NCBI GenBank assembly: GCA_035504175.1
Contig: DATJSJ010000144.1
Coordinates: forward strand, 1-64,000
Direction of reading: 5' to 3'
Length of the DNA stretch: 64,000 bases
Source: DATJSJ01 sp035504175
Lineage (GTDB): Bacteria > Pseudomonadota > Alphaproteobacteria > Acetobacterales > Acetobacteraceae
Each line of letters starts with the position of its first letter. Position 1 is the first letter of the stretch. Under the pieces are notes generated by a model. The model was not told the DNA's origin and did not search any database. It saw only the letters and a program-made list of their open reading frames with translations. A program made the position numbers and the translations under genes. Shown here in pieces: positions 61,416-64,000 of this stretch.

Positions 61416-62459
61416 ATGCAGCCAAAGTCCTTGGCCCGGATCACGCTTTCCGACGTCGCTGCCCGGGCCGGCGTGGGCAGTGCCACGGTCGATCGCGTGA
61501 TCAACGAACGCGGCAACGTGAGCAACGAGGTCCGCAAGCGGGTCCTGGACGCGGCGCGGGAGCTCGGCCTGAAGCGTATCCTGCCGTCCGCGCATCGCGG
61601 CCTGCTGCGGATCAACGTCATCCTCGCCCGCCCGGAATTGCCGCTGATCCACCGCATGGGCTTCGAGTTCCGCCGCCTGGCCCAGCGGATGGGTCATGCG
61701 ATCGCCATTCACCGCACGTTGCTGGATAACGAGGAGCCGCGCACGATTGCCGCCGCGCTGATGCGCGGGCCGTATGATGCGGCGATCGTCTACGCGCAGG
61801 ACCATCCCTTGGTACACGCGGCGGTCGCCGATCTCGCCGCGCAAGGCCGGCCGGTGGTGACGATGATTTCAGACCTGCCCGGATCCGCCCGCCTCGCCTA
61901 CGCCGGCACCGATCACTACAAGGCGGGGCGCTCGGCCGGCTATTTCCTGGGTCGGATGTCGCGGCCGGGCAAGGTCGTGGTCCTGTGCAACCATCTCGGG
62001 TTTCAGTCCCACGCCGAACGGGTGCATGGCGTGAGGGATCAGCTGACGGCCGAAGCGCCGCATCTCGCGCTGGCGGAGATCCTCGAGGGTCGCGATGACG
62101 CGGCCCGCTCCGAGTGGCAGCTTCGGGATGCGTTCCGGCGGCATCCCGAAACCGTCGCCGTCTACAACGTGGGTGCGGGCAACCGGGGCGTCGCCGGGGC
62201 GATCCGGGCCGGCCTGCTGCCGGCCCGGCCCATCTTCGTCGGCCACGAACTGACCACCTACACCTACGCCTATCTGGAAGCAGGGTTGATGACCCTGACG
62301 ATTGACCAAAGCCCCGAGCTTCAGGCGCAGTTCGCGCTCGAGGTGCTGATGCACCATTTCGGCTTCGAAGGCGCGAACGCGGTCGCGCCGCCCTATGTCT
62401 CGACGGTTCCGATCGTACTCTATGGCCCGCAGAACCTGCCCGAGTGCTTGCCAGGCTGA
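61416..62459 (+). CDS. LacI-family transcriptional regulator (second copy)
   Basis: A 347-aa LacI-type regulator: HTH TLSDVAARAGVGSATVDRVI (about residues 10-29), then effector domain (INVILARPELPLIHRMGFEF and onward). The TIDR/ATVDR form of its recognition helix matches the regulator at 58536. ATG 61416; the open frame continues upstream to 61374 without better evidence. It lies between the second hydroxylase gene and a second sugar-binding-protein gene, all plus strand. Confidence 0.89.
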   Translation: MQPKSLARITLSDVAARAGVGSATVDRVINERGNVSNEVRKRVLDAARELGLKRILPSAHRGLLRINVILARPELPLIHRMGFEFRRLAQRMGHAIAIHRTLLDNEEPRTIAAALMRGPYDAAIVYAQDHPLVHAAVADLAAQGRPVVTMISDLPGSARLAYAGTDHYKAGRSAGYFLGRMSRPGKVVVLCNHLGFQSHAERVHGVRDQLTAEAPHLALAEILEGRDDAARSEWQLRDAFRRHPETVAVYNVGAGNRGVAGAIRAGLLPARPIFVGHELTTYTYAYLEAGLMTLTIDQSPELQAQFALEVLMHHFGFEGANAVAPPYVSTVPIVLYGPQNLPECLPG

Positions 62460-63190
62460 TTGAAGCCGATCGGCGCCAGCCTGAGACGCGGGAAGGTGCG
62501 CTGTCTACCTGTGCGCGTCGGGGAGGAGCCGCGCAAGTCGCGTTGGACCCCGAGTTTCCGGACATTCGGAAAAGTTTGATCCGACAGGTGATCGCAGGCG
62601 AGAGCTTGGTGTGCTCCCTGGTCAAGACGGTTGGATCGACGCACGCGTTCCGAGTCAGGTGCCTTCCGACGGCGCTCGATCGCCGGCTGAACAAGTGGAG
62701 AGTGCTCCCTCGGCACTCTGATGCGTCGCCAAGCGGAGTGTCGGACGTGCCGCTGATCCGTTGGCATTCTTCGGAACTCGTGTGCGCCAACCGGGATGTC
62801 GGCGTGAGCGCCATCATGCGCCCAGGCGCGCGGTGCCTTGCGCCGCAGCGCCCGGCACGCCCGAACCAAGCGCGACTGATGGCTTTCAATCAGCTTGTTT
62901 CTGGACGCCGATCCTTCGTGAATCGATAGTGATCGCAGACGCGGCGGCACGCGAGCGCCTGTCCAAGACTGGACGAATCCCTGTAGAGGACTGCATGAAT
63001 CTCGGATCATCGGGCAATGTTGGTCGAAGGGCTCATGACGCCCCCGTATCGGCCTGGCAGGACGGTCCGGTTCATGACTGACGAATGAGGTGCAGACCGG
63101 CCTTCTTCAACAGCGCTTGCTGCAAGGCAAACAAGGCACTCGCTCGGCTTGACCCGGTCGCCGAATGAAATCCCACGGGAGGGGAAAGAC
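62460..63190. other. Intergenic region before the second importer
   Basis: About 730 bases. Open frames on both strands lack family motifs. It should contain the promoter and operator of the binding-protein gene at 63191, but I did not find a convincing palindrome. No repeat or mobile element seen. Confidence 0.4.
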
Positions 63191-64000
63191 ATGAAACTGT
63201 CGAAGGCATTGCGTCAAGCCGCACTTGCGACAGTGGTCGCGCTGGCGGTCGCACCGACGGCGTTCGCAAATGGCGCCAAGATCGCCATCATCGGCGGAAG
63301 GGCGGACGATCCATTCTTCGCAGTCGTGAAGCGCGGCATCGACGATGCGGCCAGGCTCGTCAAGTCCCGCGGCGGCAGCGTGAACTACCTGGCCCTGCAA
63401 ACCTACGACAACATCGGTCCGGACGCAGCCGCTCTCATTCGGACGGCGATCAGCCAGGGTGCCACTGGAGTCGCCGCACCGGACTGGGTGCCGGGTGCCG
63501 AGGATTCCGCCTTCGAAGCCGCAAAGAAGGCCGGCATTCCGATCCTGGTCTACAACTCCGGCGGGGCCGACAAGGCAAAGCAACTCGCCGCCTTGAACTA
63601 TGTCGGCACGGACGAATCTCTCGCGGGCCTGGCGGCCGGAGAGTATTTTGCCGCCAAGGGGGTGAAGAACGTTCTGTGCGTCAATACGGTCCCGGGCGCC
63701 GTGAACCTCGAAGCGCGGTGCAAGGGCGTGCTTGACGGCCTGGCCAAGGCCGGCTTCCACTCGAAGGAGCTGCCATTGCCGGCCAGCAGCTTCGGCGACC
63801 CGACGGCGGTATCGGAAGCGCTCAAGGCAACGCTCCTGCGGGACACGACGATTGACGGCGTCATCACCATGGGCAACCAGGACGCCAACAGTGCCGCCGT
63901 CGCCATCACGGAGGCCAGCGCGCAGCAACGGGTGAAACTCGGCACCTTCAACACGGATCAGGCCAGTCTGGACCGCATCAAGAGCGGCACGCAGATGTTC
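63191..64000 (+). CDS. Sugar ABC transporter periplasmic substrate-binding protein (partial, second copy)
   Basis: The first 270 codons are present and the gene runs off the right edge. A Sec signal (KLSKALRQAALATVVALAVA) leads into IAIIGGRADDPFFAVVKRGI, NYLALQTYDNIGPDAAALIR and VNTVPGAVNLEARCKGVLDG, closely matching the binding protein at 56284. GGGAGGGGAAAG lies upstream of ATG 63191. It is probably the first gene of an importer whose permease and ATPase lie beyond the window. Confidence 0.9.
   Translation, partial: MKLSKALRQAALATVVALAVAPTAFANGAKIAIIGGRADDPFFAVVKRGIDDAARLVKSRGGSVNYLALQTYDNIGPDAAALIRTAISQGATGVAAPDWVPGAEDSAFEAAKKAGIPILVYNSGGADKAKQLAALNYVGTDESLAGLAAGEYFAAKGVKNVLCVNTVPGAVNLEARCKGVLDGLAKAGFHSKELPLPASSFGDPTAVSEALKATLLRDTTIDGVITMGNQDANSAAVAITEASAQQRVKLGTFNTDQASLDRIKSGTQMF

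Overview
The window is GC-rich, densely packed bacterial DNA with GTG and TTG starts, many ATGA/GTGA overlaps, and several periplasmic binding-protein importers. Together with a cyoABCD quinol oxidase and FrcBCA-like sugar importers, this fits an alphaproteobacterium, most likely a Rhodospirillales/Acetobacteraceae-type heterotroph. That placement is inferred: there is no rRNA, tRNA or other marker gene. I see no CRISPR array, insertion sequence, integrase or phage gene.

Layout. (1) 1-4.1 kb: a GntR regulator, a BtpA-family protein, an uncharacterised protein and the start of a further gene form a minus-strand operon, followed by a decayed class III aminotransferase and an alpha/beta hydrolase. 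(2) 4.7-14.2 kb, minus strand: a copper amine oxidase, a complete Liv-type ABC importer and an N,N-dimethylformamidase-like iron amidohydrolase. The amidase small subunit is joined in frame to the LivM permease. The logic reads as: import an N-substituted amide, hydrolyse it, oxidise the released amine. (3) 14.6-17.4 kb: a Gfo/Idh/MocA oxidoreductase, then a decaying stretch with two short-chain dehydrogenase remnants. (4) 17.4-21.6 kb: cyoABCD. (5) 21.9-31.4 kb: an ornithine-cyclodeaminase/M24/SDR operon converging on a polyamine-type ABC importer operon that also holds a nucleoside-phosphorylase-like gene, with a GlxA-type AraC regulator. (6) 31.5-36.9 kb: an enolase-superfamily enzyme, an M20 hydrolase and the E1 alpha, E1 beta and E2-hydrolase of an acetoin/acyloin-type dehydrogenase. 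(7) 37.2-42.3 kb: an RbsB/FrcBCA-type sugar importer and a divergent Gfo/Idh/MocA enzyme.

(8) 42.4-50.5 kb, minus strand: the most unusual block. IspH and a polyprenyl diphosphate synthase head a tightly packed operon of uncharacterised proteins. It contains a CrtC/AttH-like (lipocalin-fold) protein, an SCP2-like protein, several signal-less proteins with an amphipathic N-terminal helix and/or Ig-like beta-sandwich, a Cys-rich protein and a methyltransferase. I read it as a possible undescribed isoprenoid-making and isoprenoid-packaging system.

(9) 50.7-64 kb: a sugar/polyol catabolic operon (importer, IolG-like dehydrogenase, TIM-barrel isomerase, Rieske ferredoxin, second oxidoreductase). 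It lies beside two copies of a module made of a membrane diiron hydroxylase (sterol desaturase family), a LacI regulator and a sugar-binding protein. The last binding-protein gene runs off the right edge.

In several importer operons the genes overlap or abut, and in two of them a strong stem-loop follows the binding-protein gene, as is usual where that gene must be expressed above the rest.
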